IMG/VR virus record: IMGVR_UViG_3300043425_000676
Coordinates: 1-64,000 of that record
Direction: 5' to 3' (one strand)
Length of the DNA stretch: 64,000 nucleotides
Source of the DNA: a virus
Position 1 is the stretch's first letter. Every line of letters begins with the position of its first letter. The notes beneath the pieces are model-generated. The model had not been told where the DNA came from. It saw only the letters and a list, made by a program, of their open reading frames with translations, and did not search any database. The position numbers and the translations under genes are program-made. Shown here piece by piece: positions 1 to 10,161 of this stretch.

Positions 1-2095
1 AACTGTCTAGCTGTCTAGCTTGTGAATCTGGTGTCCCCTTCGATAAACCATGAGCATCAAATCTAACGCCTACGCTTGGATCTACTGTTTCGTATGGATC
101 TTCTGAACCATCGGCTTTTATTCCCATCTCCCCGTGGTATGAAAGCACATCATCTACGCTATCACCCACTCTCCTAATGTTTTTGTGATCGTTGTCTGCC
201 GCTTTTTCAAGAGATTCAACAGTACCTTGAAATCCATCTCGAGGCTGTTGCTGTGGACTTCCAATGACATTGAATCCAATGTACTCAGTACCGCCTTCAG
301 CGCTGCGTTTTACGTCATCAACTTGATAACCCTTGGCTTGAACCGCCTTTTGAATCTCCCTCATCATCAGAGCGTCAAGCAATGAATTGTCGGTTACAAA
401 TGCGGTAGACCGCCCCATTTTGATTGCGTAATCTGCACGCCCATCAATCGTGTCCCTGAGACTCTGAACGGTCCTTGCTTGCAATGGTTTTGGTTCTCTT
501 CCCTGCGATCTAGCTACGCTTTCATTCCACGCATTCGCATACTCCATAAATGTGCCCGCCGACTCTGGCGATGGCTCAGCGGCTTGATTTTGGGATTGGT
601 CGACTGTTGGCGGCTGAAACTGACCCGATCCAGCTTGCTGTCTGGCAAACTCATCGTCAGATTCACCCTCGGAAATCATTCCGTCGATCATAGATGCGAT
701 CTCTGGATCTGGGGTGTCCTGAACCTGCATCTCCTGCTCGATACGGTTGATCTCGGCATCGACGTTAGCCATTCGCTCCCTGCGATTACCACCCTCAATC
801 CCCGCTGATGCTGCGTCCTCTTCGGAGATAAAACCCTTCTCCTTCAGTTTCTTCAGTCGCTCCGCCCTGTCCTGCAATGCCGAGTAAGCAGACCCAGCTC
901 CACCAAAACCAGCACCAGCGAGCGCACCGGCAGCACTAGCCTCCGCCCACTGCATGAAGTTCTCTTTCGTCAGCAGCTTCTTATCGGGCTCGTTAATCGT
1001 CGCGTTGACACTACCGAGAAACTCCTGAAAGCCTTCCTGGACTCCTTCTTCGCCGGTGTTCTTCACCGCATCCCAAATATAACCAGCGGCAGTTCGAGGG
1101 TCGGCATTTTTGATCGCTTCACCAACGCGACCCTTCCCGAGGAAACTTTTTACGACAAGAGGCATGTTTCCGAGTGCCACTTCGGATAGACCGGACGCCT
1201 GCCCGAGACCCATAGCAGAAAGCGGATTGTCGTACCCAGCCTCCCTGCCCTCTGCATACATCCCACCGCCTTCTTGCAAAGCTGTGATCTGCTGAGCCGC
1301 AGCCAATCCTCCAACTCGCTTCGCCAAGACGTTATTTACCGCCTGTCGACCCATGCGATCGGCGACTTCTTTGGCCACACCCTTCTCGACGTACTTTTGC
1401 GCTGCTTCAGCCATCGCCTTCTTAATTGCAGCGCGACCGAAAACACCGCCAATGAAGCCCGCAGGCACCGTTACGATATCGCCTGGATCCGGCGCAGGCA
1501 CAATTGCACCGCCGATCGCAGCGCCAGCCACACCCGCAGCCGCAGCCTCGGCGACCGAAGGGATCAAGCTTCCAGCCGTTCCAGCCACCCACGTACCAAA
1601 GTTGCCAACGCTCCCAAACGCACCCTTTTGCGGATCTGTGGAAAAAAACTGGTCAACTGTCGCTGGATTCTCCGATGCTTGACGCATCTGCTCCTGGTAT
1701 TGCTGGAACCTTCTGTCGGCAGCCTCAGTGTCGCCCATGGCAGCACTATACATCCCGAGCCCGCCATAGAACGCAGCTTGAGTGGTGTCGACGCCTCGCA
1801 GCAAACCACGAGTGAACTCGCTACGATTGGCTAGGTTTTGCTTCGCTGCCGCTTCCGTTTCCTCAGGGGTCTTTGAAACCTCGACAGCAGGTGGTGTCTC
1901 TGCAGAGCCTTGCTTCACCTCCTTTAACAACCTGAGCACATCTTCATAAGCTGGGCTTGATGAATCAGAGATCGAGATTGATTCATCCTGCTGCTGATCG
2001 AAAACAGAGGATTTGTCAACGAGTGGCGCAAAAGCGCCTGCTGACATTTCGCTTTTCACCTGTTTTAGCAGATCAAATGTGTCGGTGTTGCTCAT
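1..2095 (-). CDS. Giant polyvalent/internal virion protein, N-terminal part (cut by left edge)
   Basis: Open from ATG 2095 through base 1 with no stop, so at least 698 codons are present and the C-terminus is missing. The first 100 residues are polar. A long Ala/Gly-rich segment follows (about residues 140-200, with stretches such as AAAAAGVAGAAIGGAIV), then more small-residue helices and a charged helical region near residue 400. This composition is typical of podovirus ejection proteins and of the N-termini of phage polyvalent proteins that enter the cell with the DNA. It lies 45 bases after the disordered protein 2141-4267 in the same leftward run. The upstream sequence has only a weak purine-rich ribosome site. 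The gene open at the right edge (58415-64000) is probably its continuation on a circular map; this is inference. No enzymatic domain was recognised in this part. Confidence 0.8.
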   Translation of the reverse strand, partial: MSNTDTFDLLKQVKSEMSAGAFAPLVDKSSVFDQQQDESISISDSSSPAYEDVLRLLKEVKQGSAETPPAVEVSKTPEETEAAAKQNLANRSEFTRGLLRGVDTTQAAFYGGLGMYSAAMGDTEAADRRFQQYQEQMRQASENPATVDQFFSTDPQKGAFGSVGNFGTWVAGTAGSLIPSVAEAAAAGVAGAAIGGAIVPAPDPGDIVTVPAGFIGGVFGRAAIKKAMAEAAQKYVEKGVAKEVADRMGRQAVNNVLAKRVGGLAAAQQITALQEGGGMYAEGREAGYDNPLSAMGLGQASGLSEVALGNMPLVVKSFLGKGRVGEAIKNADPRTAAGYIWDAVKNTGEEGVQEGFQEFLGSVNATINEPDKKLLTKENFMQWAEASAAGALAGAGFGGAGSAYSALQDRAERLKKLKEKGFISEEDAASAGIEGGNRRERMANVDAEINRIEQEMQVQDTPDPEIASMIDGMISEGESDDEFARQQAGSGQFQPPTVDQSQNQAAEPSPESAGTFMEYANAWNESVARSQGREPKPLQARTVQSLRDTIDGRADYAIKMGRSTAFVTDNSLLDALMMREIQKAVQAKGYQVDDVKRSAEGGTEYIGFNVIGSPQQQPRDGFQGTVESLEKAADNDHKNIRRVGDSVDDVLSYHGEMGIKADGSEDPYETVDPSVGVRFDAHGLSKGTPDSQARQLDS

Positions 2096-2140
2096 TTATT
2101 TTCAGTTTCTTTTTTAGGTCTAAAATGCAATCACATTAAA

Positions 2141-4267
2141 CTAGGAACCTGCTCTGATCTTATCCAGATCGATGCCTTTTGAAAGCAAGAAAGCAAGCGC
2201 ATTTCTCCTGAGCCTGTCACTCAAATTAGTGTCAAAGGCTTCCTGTATAGCTTTTTGAACATCTGGCGGCTGCTTGCTGGCAAAATCGACTAAAGTTTGC
2301 GGCACACCTGTTTGCTGCGACGATGTTTTCGTTTGCTTTCCAGCTTTTGGAGTCTCCTTTGGCTTCTGAACCTGAGTCGGCGGACTGTAGCTTCCAGCCG
2401 CACGACCTGTCCCACCAAGACCTATGCCACCCATCGTTCTGTTCTGATCCATGCTTCTTCGCATTTCCTCGAGCTCTTTGGTGGTTGGCAACCCGAGCTC
2501 CTTCCGCCTTTCGTCGCTCATAGGAGCGGGTGGAGGTGTTGTCATCGCCTGGAAAGCCTGCTGCTGACCGGCGACCTGCTCGCGAGATGCTAACTCTTCT
2601 CCAGCTTGCATAGCCGCATCAACCTCCCTGCCAGCGGGACTGATGAACGACGATCTTCCGTACTTACTGCCAGGAGCCGCAACAGCAGGAGCGTTCGCGA
2701 CAGCTTGAGCGATCGGGCTTTGATACTGATAATCTGGTGCAACGCTAGCGGGAGTCGCCGGAGGAGCCGCAGGAGCCTCTGGTAATGCGTTGTACGCCTC
2801 CATTTGCGATGGAGTCGACACACCTGGAGAAACCTCAGCAGTGGCGGTTGGCTTTTTCTTTCCGCCTACCCAAGAAACGCTTCCCTTGCGATCACCCATA
2901 GCCGTTCCAGGCTTTCCGACTGGTTCATCGAACTCAAGACCACCTCCTGGACGAATTGAAGCCGTCACGCGGTTGCCAGTTGCCGGATTGATCCCGTAGT
3001 CCACGCCGCCAAGCCCATAGCGACCCTTGAACTGACCGACGTTGCCAGTGTTTTGCTGCGGTGCTGGAGCTCGCATTGCGGCATAAGCGGGATTTTCCGG
3101 ATTGAAGAAGTTAGTTCCTGGGCTCCTGTCCATGTTGGCAAGATCGTAAGCGGTATCCAGGTTGTTACCCATCGCCGCATCGAAACCAGCCTTTCCAGTC
3201 GAAACTGGCTGCGCAACAGGTTGCACACCAGCAGCTTGCTGACGGATGTAATCCGCACCCTGACGATCATATAAGCCCGGATCCCCAACAAACTCCCCTC
3301 GTTCGTTGTACATCGCATTTCTGCCAAGGGAAGTTACGCTTTGCCCCTGTGGGCTTATTGAAACATAACCTCTCGCCCCTCTTTTCGCTAGAGTTGCAGT
3401 AGGAGCGGCTTGCGGAGTAGCAGCAGGTGTCGCCGGTGCGGCTTGTTGCGATGCTGCCTGCTGTGCCAACACCGGCTGAACCCCAAACACTGGTTCACCG
3501 CCTGTGTAATTTCCGGTCGGTTGATACGCCGACTGACCACTCCCCTGAAAACCACCTTGAGCCAGCACTGGCGACGCACCAAATCCTGCCTCCGTGCTAC
3601 CACCAAAATACGAGGCTTGCGGCTGACCAGCAGGCGGAGCACCTTGTTGCGGCTGCCCTTGCGGCTGACCAAACAGCATTTTCTTGCGGGTGTCATACAT
3701 ACTCATGGCTTTACTGAGCCTTTCCTCGTATGGCACTGGAGTACCGTCCAAGTTTGTCGGCTCAACCATCCCCATAAACCGATCTTCCAGTTTCGGATCG
3801 GAAGCAAACGCTTGGGCGGCAGTAATAGGCTGGCGTGGACCACGAGAGACCTGATTTCTGGCTTCAACCATTTGCTGAGGGTATCCCATCGACATCGCAA
3901 TTTGCATTTGCGCATCGAGCTGTGCCATGGCGTCAGCCCTCTGTGTAGCGTCGATCGACCTATCTCGCATTACCAGTCTTTGCTGCTGCTCGAGATCTCG
4001 AATGTTTTTGATTACACCAGGATCGAAAGCGCCGCTCCTAATCGCCTGATCGCGGAACTGCATCTGCTCGGCTCTTGACGGTTCGACTCTTTGCGGCTGG
4101 GCGTTGTAATTGCGCATGGCTCCAAGCTGGCTTATCCTTGCTTGGTCGTTTCGCTGATCCAAGTCGTACTTGCGCTGTTGCATCAGCATTTGACCGCCGT
4201 ACTTCTTCAGTTCGTTACTGCTCGGTGGCACTACCGCCGCTGCGTCATACTGGAATCTAATTGGCAT
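2141..4267 (-). CDS. Disordered Gln/Pro/Ala-rich internal virion protein
   Basis: This 708-residue protein starts at an ATG behind a good AAGGAG site. The first 150 residues are charged, Gln/Arg-rich and predicted helical. Residues about 200-560 are low complexity, rich in Q, P, A and G, with runs such as QPQGQPQQGAPPAGQPQ. A short helical C-terminus ends in LSKGIDLDKIRAGS. No enzyme motif is visible. Position (last genes of the late module, just before the giant polyvalent gene) and composition suggest a capsid-internal protein ejected with the DNA, comparable in place to gp14-16 of T7-like phages. There is no sequence match I can claim, so the role is inferred from context. Confidence 0.7.
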   Translation of the reverse strand: MPIRFQYDAAAVVPPSSNELKKYGGQMLMQQRKYDLDQRNDQARISQLGAMRNYNAQPQRVEPSRAEQMQFRDQAIRSGAFDPGVIKNIRDLEQQQRLVMRDRSIDATQRADAMAQLDAQMQIAMSMGYPQQMVEARNQVSRGPRQPITAAQAFASDPKLEDRFMGMVEPTNLDGTPVPYEERLSKAMSMYDTRKKMLFGQPQGQPQQGAPPAGQPQASYFGGSTEAGFGASPVLAQGGFQGSGQSAYQPTGNYTGGEPVFGVQPVLAQQAASQQAAPATPAATPQAAPTATLAKRGARGYVSISPQGQSVTSLGRNAMYNERGEFVGDPGLYDRQGADYIRQQAAGVQPVAQPVSTGKAGFDAAMGNNLDTAYDLANMDRSPGTNFFNPENPAYAAMRAPAPQQNTGNVGQFKGRYGLGGVDYGINPATGNRVTASIRPGGGLEFDEPVGKPGTAMGDRKGSVSWVGGKKKPTATAEVSPGVSTPSQMEAYNALPEAPAAPPATPASVAPDYQYQSPIAQAVANAPAVAAPGSKYGRSSFISPAGREVDAAMQAGEELASREQVAGQQQAFQAMTTPPPAPMSDERRKELGLPTTKELEEMRRSMDQNRTMGGIGLGGTGRAAGSYSPPTQVQKPKETPKAGKQTKTSSQQTGVPQTLVDFASKQPPDVQKAIQEAFDTNLSDRLRRNALAFLLSKGIDLDKIRAGS

Positions 4268-4314
4268 TTCGCAAAACTCCTTTGATTTACATTGTCTTTT
4301 TAGAGACTTACCAC

Positions 4315-6147
4315 CTAAATCGCAACCCCGTCGCTAAACGGTCTGTCTTTCCTCCAAGACTCCCAATACGGGTGCTCAACTGGAACTTTGTACTGCTGAT
4401 GCAGCATTTCCCTGCCAATTTGCAGGGATTCCTGTTTCCAGTGAACTGGGTGCGACTTATGAAAGAAAAACGGCTCGCCAATCCAACGTATTTTGGCGTT
4501 TATGCTCTCCAGGTGAATAGGAACCCACCAATCCCACATTGTCTGCCCGATCGCAAAATCAAGGTCTGGGAATGATTCTACATCCTCCGGGAACAATAAA
4601 AACGCATCAATTCCCCATCTTTCGATGTTTGTTTCAAATATTCCGTGATCGTAATTGTGCCGAAGTCCTATCAGTCTTTCCCTGGATTTTAACGCGTCGA
4701 GCAGTATCGACTGCGATCCGTGCATCTCAATGTCTGAATTTATCAGCAAAAACGCTCCGGAAACAACATGCAAAAGATCGTAAATCCTCGTAGTCGGTCG
4801 ATCGTAAGAGTCAGACTGTCGGCATGGAACAAAATCGACATACGGATAGATCTCCCGCAACTGAGCGATGTCTCTCTCAGAGTTTCCAGCAACAACCCTC
4901 AAACCCATATCCATCCAAGACTGCAAGCATCGCTCCTGAACCTTGATGTGATGCGGCAGAAGCGACAACGATGTCACGGCAGTAAGTCCGCTTATTAGAG
5001 GCTGAGGATTCTTGATCGAAAGGTAGTCGGAAATCCTTTTGATCGTCGAAAGCTTTTGGGTGCTGGCTGATGCGTGTACTATCCATGCGCCACGAACACC
5101 ATCCTCAAATGGCGTTATTGGCTGGCTGTGCTTTCCGTACCAATACTGCCAATTGGCTTGGTGCGGTAGCGCGTCAACGCGGAAATTATTGCGGTTGATG
5201 TGACCTTCGATCCACACCTGCTCGGCAAATCGAGATGTTCCTATTTCAACAGTCGGTCGTATCCAGATGTGTTTTGCCTCTCCGCGAGTGATCACCACGC
5301 CAGTGTTGAAGGCGGTTTCCAATATCGGAACATCCACGCCAGAGAGCCTGGACACTCTCTTGCGCTCTTCATTGATGATCGACGGGGATCTCAAAACACC
5401 ATAATCGTCATGGATCACCACATCGCCTTTGAACATGCTGAACAAGTCTGGGCAGTTTTCGGTGATGATGCAGTCGGCATCCACAAACATCACCTCATCG
5501 TACTGCTTAGCAAACTCGTAAACCCTGAATTTCTCCATCGGCCCCCAAGTCTCAGTGTCGTTGTCCAGGTCGATCAGATCGGCGTTTACCCTGTCAGCGT
5601 AAGCCTGCATGTGCGATCTGGTGGTAGCAAGTATCTGCGAAAACTCCACGCCGTTTGCCACCGTAATGACAGCTCGGGTTTTTCCGGTGCTAGGTCTTCG
5701 ATTGCGCCAAAGCATGTAGGCTCGATCCAGCGAGACAGTAGGCTTATCAAGCGTTAGGTTCACCTCGTTGTGAAACTCGACTGTAAACTCAAACCACTCC
5801 TCTGGTGATCCGTAGCGAGGCGGAATCTTCTTGAGTATCGCATCAACTTTCTTCTTGCACTCGCACCCGTTGGGCATGTACTTTTTGAAATCTTCAAACA
5901 GTTCAGGCGTTCCATGATCGATCCGATGCAGCTTCGACCAAGCCTTTCGACCGTCCAAAGCTTTTTTTGTATGGTAGTCGTGCAAGTTTTTACTATTGCT
6001 TCGCTTCACGGTAATGGTCGTCACCCACCCGTTCTTCCCAAAAACGGCACCGCACGAGCAGACATAAGGTCGTATGTCATTCGAGCAATCCTGATCGCAA
6101 TGCGGACATTTACAAGTTTCTACAATCTTTTCCTGAGCAGCAATCAT
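4315..6147 (-). CDS. Glycosyltransferase with N-terminal Cys-rich module
   Basis: A 610-residue, multi-part protein. Residues 12-32 hold six cysteines in a CKCPHC...CSC arrangement, probably a zinc ribbon. Residues 70-145 contain a CEC pair (95-97) and HNEVN (126-130) followed by L.KP, which resembles the helix motif of Erv/ALR sulfhydryl oxidases. Residues about 155-370 look like a GT-A glycosyltransferase of the GT8/GT2 type, with a nucleotide-sugar/metal DxD at 223-225 (FVDADCII). Residues 380-600 resemble a second transferase-like domain (INSDIEMHG). The start overlaps the end of the cysteine-rich gene 6110-7333 by 38 bases, so the two are translated together. A cytoplasmic sugar transfer to a virion or host component is likely; the substrate is unknown. 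Confidence 0.72.
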   Translation of the reverse strand: MIAAQEKIVETCKCPHCDQDCSNDIRPYVCSCGAVFGKNGWVTTITVKRSNSKNLHDYHTKKALDGRKAWSKLHRIDHGTPELFEDFKKYMPNGCECKKKVDAILKKIPPRYGSPEEWFEFTVEFHNEVNLTLDKPTVSLDRAYMLWRNRRPSTGKTRAVITVANGVEFSQILATTRSHMQAYADRVNADLIDLDNDTETWGPMEKFRVYEFAKQYDEVMFVDADCIITENCPDLFSMFKGDVVIHDDYGVLRSPSIINEERKRVSRLSGVDVPILETAFNTGVVITRGEAKHIWIRPTVEIGTSRFAEQVWIEGHINRNNFRVDALPHQANWQYWYGKHSQPITPFEDGVRGAWIVHASASTQKLSTIKRISDYLSIKNPQPLISGLTAVTSLSLLPHHIKVQERCLQSWMDMGLRVVAGNSERDIAQLREIYPYVDFVPCRQSDSYDRPTTRIYDLLHVVSGAFLLINSDIEMHGSQSILLDALKSRERLIGLRHNYDHGIFETNIERWGIDAFLLFPEDVESFPDLDFAIGQTMWDWWVPIHLESINAKIRWIGEPFFFHKSHPVHWKQESLQIGREMLHQQYKVPVEHPYWESWRKDRPFSDGVAI

Positions 6148-7333
6148 CAGAACTCACCGTGATGTAGTATTCGCAAGACCCTGTTCCAAAATAGACATTG
6201 CGACAAAAACAAGCTAAATCGCTATCTGCGATCCAATACGGCCCAAACAAAAAGCAAGCCTCTCCGGTTTCGCTCGAGCAGTTGTAATCTGTTGCGTACC
6301 TAGTGCTCGGGCCTTCCCCGCTCTCCGTGCAACCACCAGTGTTTGCCAAAACGTACTTTTCGTTGCCTTCTCCGGCAGCACAACTAAACTGAACAATAAA
6401 AAACCCGCAACACTTAGTCCCCTCATGCTTCCAAGTGTCATCAACCCGATCGTACTCAATCTCGAAGCAACATGGTTCCAGGTTTTCAAGTCTAGCACAT
6501 CCAGTTGGATCTGTCCAAATGCAAACATTTAGCACGGGAGGTAGTTCTATTCCGTCGTTTGTTCCATAGGTTGTGTTATCGTCGCAAAGGCATAATCCGC
6601 ACCGAGGGCAATTCAAGTCTCTGGTTTTAGGTGGATTGCTATTGTAGTGTCGATAGAACTCAAAGTCGTCAGCAAGCATATCCTCTTCGCTCATGCCAAA
6701 ACCGCTGTACCAGCCGTTTTCAAACAGCCCTTGAGACTTCATTGAGATGGATCCAAGTATCGAGTCCTCCACCCCAGCGCAGAAACTATCCTCGTCGATC
6801 GCTGCGTAGAACCTCCTGGATGTTCCGGTCTCCGAAAATATCTGCAACTCCTTTAGTATCGTCTCGTTCCCGCCGCTTCCGATACCAAGCCTTATCCAGC
6901 TTCGATCGATTGGGTCGGGAGATCCGCCAAAGACACCACCGAGCCTCTCATACTCTGCGAAATAGTAGGATGTCGGCTCGCACACAACAGGATCGCCAGA
7001 GTCGGTCTTTACGACATTCAGGTAGAGTCGCCACTTCTGACCGCTGGAATACTCAGAGTATGCTCTTGGTTCTTCCTCTTGCGTAACGATCGACACGTAC
7101 ATCGAACCAACTTCGTCTGGGTGCTTCACGCTACACACAGCTATCGCGTCTGGAACCTCGCAGCGAGCTCTCCAAGTCGGCGCATCAACCGTGTAGTAGT
7201 CACCTGGGTTGTCGCACCAGCCTTTACCAGAAAAAGGGGCTGACACTCGCTTCCCTAGAGGCGTTCCTGGTTCGTCTCTCGTGAAATCGTCCGAGAATAT
7301 CAGGCATTCAGCGCAACAGCATCTTCGTGACAC
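6110..7333 (-). CDS. Cysteine-rich virion-module protein
   Basis: A 407-residue protein with 29 cysteines, beginning MSRRCCCAEC and continuing into FSDDF, a phrase common at the start of LamG/concanavalin-like domains. The middle (100-230) has the beta-rich pattern of a carbohydrate-binding jelly roll. The C-terminal 170 residues carry CPRCGLCLC and several CC pairs. GTG start at 7333 behind GAGGTACTAG. There is no signal peptide, so the many cysteines are presumably either metal ligands or oxidised after release of particles. It belongs to the tail-side structural run between a coiled-coil protein and the glycosyltransferase. I recall proteins of this style in planctomycete genomes; no function is known to me. 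Confidence 0.7.
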   Translation of the reverse strand: MSRRCCCAECLIFSDDFTRDEPGTPLGKRVSAPFSGKGWCDNPGDYYTVDAPTWRARCEVPDAIAVCSVKHPDEVGSMYVSIVTQEEEPRAYSEYSSGQKWRLYLNVVKTDSGDPVVCEPTSYYFAEYERLGGVFGGSPDPIDRSWIRLGIGSGGNETILKELQIFSETGTSRRFYAAIDEDSFCAGVEDSILGSISMKSQGLFENGWYSGFGMSEEDMLADDFEFYRHYNSNPPKTRDLNCPRCGLCLCDDNTTYGTNDGIELPPVLNVCIWTDPTGCARLENLEPCCFEIEYDRVDDTWKHEGTKCCGFFIVQFSCAAGEGNEKYVLANTGGCTESGEGPSTRYATDYNCSSETGEACFLFGPYWIADSDLACFCRNVYFGTGSCEYYITVSSDDCCSGKDCRNL

Positions 7334-7349
7334 CTAGTACCTCGACAGC

Positions 7350-8135
7350 TTATTCTTTGCACTCACAATCATTCTCCCCTTCTGGTTCGCACTCGCACGG
7401 AAGAATTTCATCCGGATCACACTTAGCATCAATTATCCAATACTTACCCTCCTGGAACAAAACCAAGCCTTTCGTGCCAGCTACCATTTCATCCGATGCG
7501 CCAGTTGGGTCGTATATGTCTGCTAGGTGCGGCCACTTGCCTGTCATTTGACGCACGCAAGCCGAGCATTTCCCTTCTCCAGTGTCGAAATCCTCTTGTG
7601 ACTGGAATTGGAATAGCTTGGTTTCTGTATGGACTAGCATCCAGTTGATCACTTTTCCATTGTGATCTAACAGTATTGATATCTCGTCCTCAAGGCATTT
7701 TGGATGACCGCCATAAGGAGATGCGTCAACGACACCTGAGTTTTGCCCTACTCTCCATTTAACCTCAATCGGAGACGGGGGGACATAATGCACATCAATA
7801 TCTGCAATTCCCTGCGTTGGCAAAAACGCTGGAAACACTTCCCCAATGCGATATCGTTTCGCACCACCCTCGGTGACTCTACATCCAAACGGCTTCGCTA
7901 CTGAAATTCCAGGCTTTTCGGAATTGTTTTCTGCGTAATCAATGAATTTGAGTATTCTCGGGTCGAATCCACGACATACGACATGATTCTCGTATTTGTC
8001 CTCGCATGCAATCTGAACCATTGCGCAATAAGGCCACTCTCCGTGCAACTGCAAGTCGTCATGATCACCACGCATCGCATTGAACGGCGAGGGGATCTGA
8101 AAACCTGGAGTTGGACGGCGCTTCTTACGAAACAT
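7350..8135 (-). CDS. Unknown structural-module protein with Cys tail
   Basis: A 261-residue protein with no motif I recognise. The body looks beta-rich (alternating hydrophobics, many Gly/Pro turns) and the last 20 residues carry five cysteines in an acidic tail (CECEPEGENDCECKE). Together with the next gene (6110-7333) this makes a pair of cysteine-rich products. The gene follows the coiled-coil protein by one base and is in the same leftward operon. A minor virion protein is the likely role, by position only. Confidence 0.6.
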   Translation of the reverse strand: MFRKKRRPTPGFQIPSPFNAMRGDHDDLQLHGEWPYCAMVQIACEDKYENHVVCRGFDPRILKFIDYAENNSEKPGISVAKPFGCRVTEGGAKRYRIGEVFPAFLPTQGIADIDVHYVPPSPIEVKWRVGQNSGVVDASPYGGHPKCLEDEISILLDHNGKVINWMLVHTETKLFQFQSQEDFDTGEGKCSACVRQMTGKWPHLADIYDPTGASDEMVAGTKGLVLFQEGKYWIIDAKCDPDEILPCECEPEGENDCECKE

Positions 8136-8136
8136 C

Positions 8137-10146
8137 TTAGTTCGGCGTTAGCCAGCCTCCACCACTGTCGCCAAGACCGGCAATCATCTTCGCCATGTCG
8201 TTCCACTGAGGCCCGATATCTTCGCGTCGTTCGACAAACGCATAGACAGCCATAAGCAACTTGTTTCGCTCGTCGAGTTGGTATGTCATAAGCCGCATGT
8301 TTTCGGCAGCCACCGACTTCCACCCTTCAAGACGCTGAACCTTGGTGTTGACCATCTCGGCAATCGCTCTGTGCTTGTGCTCCGCAAGAGCGTTGGCGTT
8401 TTGCATGAGAAGGACAGCGTATCGCTCCTTGCCACTCATCAAGGCGGTCAATGCGTTCTGAATCTGCCCGAGTAGCGTGTGTTTCTCAGCCATTTCAGTC
8501 TTTGTGACATCCTGCGAAGCAACATACTGACGCTGGGTGCTTTCCAGGAATTGCGCTTCGATCTGCTGAATCCTTTCGTAACGCCTGTTGGCTTCCTCGG
8601 TGTCCCACTTGGCAAAAACGTCTCGAAGCTGATAAATGCGATCTATTGAGTCAATCGTTCTTTGCCTGACATCCTGCAACTTACCGTAGAGATTGGAACT
8701 TACCTCGATCCCGTATTTGTTGTTTGCGTCTTTGGCGGCAAAAACACCCTGCCTTCCCGCCAAGATCCTGTTGGTCGCATCGGTTCGAAGCGAGTAGATG
8801 TTGTTGACGAATGTTGCTTGGTAGCGTAGCACTTCCTGACGAACGGCGTGGAGCCTATCCACTCCGTCAAGTTTCCTTGCTCGCATGGAAGCCTGCTGTT
8901 CGTAAAGGCGATGCTGGTTGTCAAGCTTCTCGCGATTCAATCGGTCGTTGAGGATCTGAATCTGTTCATCTTTATCCCTCTGGTTCCTTGCTGTGACATC
9001 GATGGGCATTGTCGCCATGGACAAACCCCTGCTTACAAGCATCTGCAATTGCGACGAAAGGCTCGACGCAAACTGCTCGTTTATTCTTGCTAGGTCGGTC
9101 TGCCCAAGATTGGTCAAGAAGCCTCTTGCTAATTGAGCGTGAGTGGCGTAATCGGTTTCTAGTAGACTCAGGATTGCGTTGTAATCACCAGCATACTGAG
9201 ACAGCGTGCTACCGAAACCGTCGTTTGCTTGCTCAAGATCCAGTGCAACTTTTTGGTAATCGTCCTCGAGCTGCACAAGTATCGCTTCAACCTGATCTAC
9301 ATAGACATCAACATCCGACGAAACCTTAGCCAACTGCGCATCGATGCTTGCTGCATGCGCCGTGTAATTGCCGGAAAGTATCGCAAACGCTTGATCGTAT
9401 TCTGCTATGTGGTTATCCAGGGTGCTGTCGAGAGAAGAAATCTTCGAAAGCACATCACCCAGGTAAGCCGCGAAGTTTTGATCCAACTCAGCAAGCCTGC
9501 TGTTGTAGTTGTTGACATAAGTCGCAAGATTTGTGCTTTGCTCAGCGAAAAGAGCTTCGATATCCGCAGCGTTGTCGCTGGCATTAGTTTCCAGGTCGCC
9601 AAGCCGCGTAAGCATTTCGTCTAGGGCAATCTTGGCGTTGTTTGCATCAATGACAACCTGAGCCTGATTGTCGGTGATCATTGTCTCGATCGCTGTCATG
9701 TATTCGTCGAGATCTGTCAGAAACACTCCAGACTGTGCGTTCTGTTCATCAATCTGTGCATCAAACTGCTGATGGGAACTATCAACCATCAACGTCATGT
9801 TCCTGAGGACTTCGTTGTATCTTTGCTGGTTGGCATCCCTCGCGTTGTTTGCTTCATACGTGAAGGAATTGCACAAACTCAACAAGACACCAGATGGAGT
9901 GAGCCCCTCTTTTTTTACAGAGAAATAGTTCGTCGGAGGCGTTGTAGTTCTATCCTGACGAATGTTGGTAATCTCAAAACCTTGAGCAACAAGCCAACCC
10001 ATGACATTCTCTGGAACGTCAGTGATTGTCTGAGTAGCGAACCACTGCGCAACCGAAATAAACGGATTTATGACCCCTGGTACGTAAATCTCGTTTTGAT
10101 TTGGGGTGATCTCTGGTACTTTACTAACGTCGTTTTCTGTCGACAC
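8137..10146 (-). CDS. Long coiled-coil virion protein
   Basis: A 669-residue protein, GTG start behind AAAGGGTTTAATC. Residues 1-110 form a globular head domain. Residues about 120-350 are a long acidic helical stretch with few prolines and heptad-like spacing, interrupted regularly by DNNAD/DNHIAEYD-type turns. Residues 370-660 are a second, basic helical region. There is no cysteine-rich or hydrophobic segment. Gene position after the repeat-rich fibre suggests a tail appendage, tail-tip or internal rod. No homologue recognised. Confidence 0.65.
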   Translation of the reverse strand: MSTENDVSKVPEITPNQNEIYVPGVINPFISVAQWFATQTITDVPENVMGWLVAQGFEITNIRQDRTTTPPTNYFSVKKEGLTPSGVLLSLCNSFTYEANNARDANQQRYNEVLRNMTLMVDSSHQQFDAQIDEQNAQSGVFLTDLDEYMTAIETMITDNQAQVVIDANNAKIALDEMLTRLGDLETNASDNAADIEALFAEQSTNLATYVNNYNSRLAELDQNFAAYLGDVLSKISSLDSTLDNHIAEYDQAFAILSGNYTAHAASIDAQLAKVSSDVDVYVDQVEAILVQLEDDYQKVALDLEQANDGFGSTLSQYAGDYNAILSLLETDYATHAQLARGFLTNLGQTDLARINEQFASSLSSQLQMLVSRGLSMATMPIDVTARNQRDKDEQIQILNDRLNREKLDNQHRLYEQQASMRARKLDGVDRLHAVRQEVLRYQATFVNNIYSLRTDATNRILAGRQGVFAAKDANNKYGIEVSSNLYGKLQDVRQRTIDSIDRIYQLRDVFAKWDTEEANRRYERIQQIEAQFLESTQRQYVASQDVTKTEMAEKHTLLGQIQNALTALMSGKERYAVLLMQNANALAEHKHRAIAEMVNTKVQRLEGWKSVAAENMRLMTYQLDERNKLLMAVYAFVERREDIGPQWNDMAKMIAGLGDSGGGWLTPN

Positions 10147-10161
10147 GATTAAACCCTTTCG

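Noticed and set aside
8137-10146. Tape-measure protein of a long-tailed phage
   Set aside because: The protein is coiled-coil rich but has no hydrophobic central region, and there are no tail-tube, tail-terminator or frameshifted chaperone genes, so a short tail is more likely.
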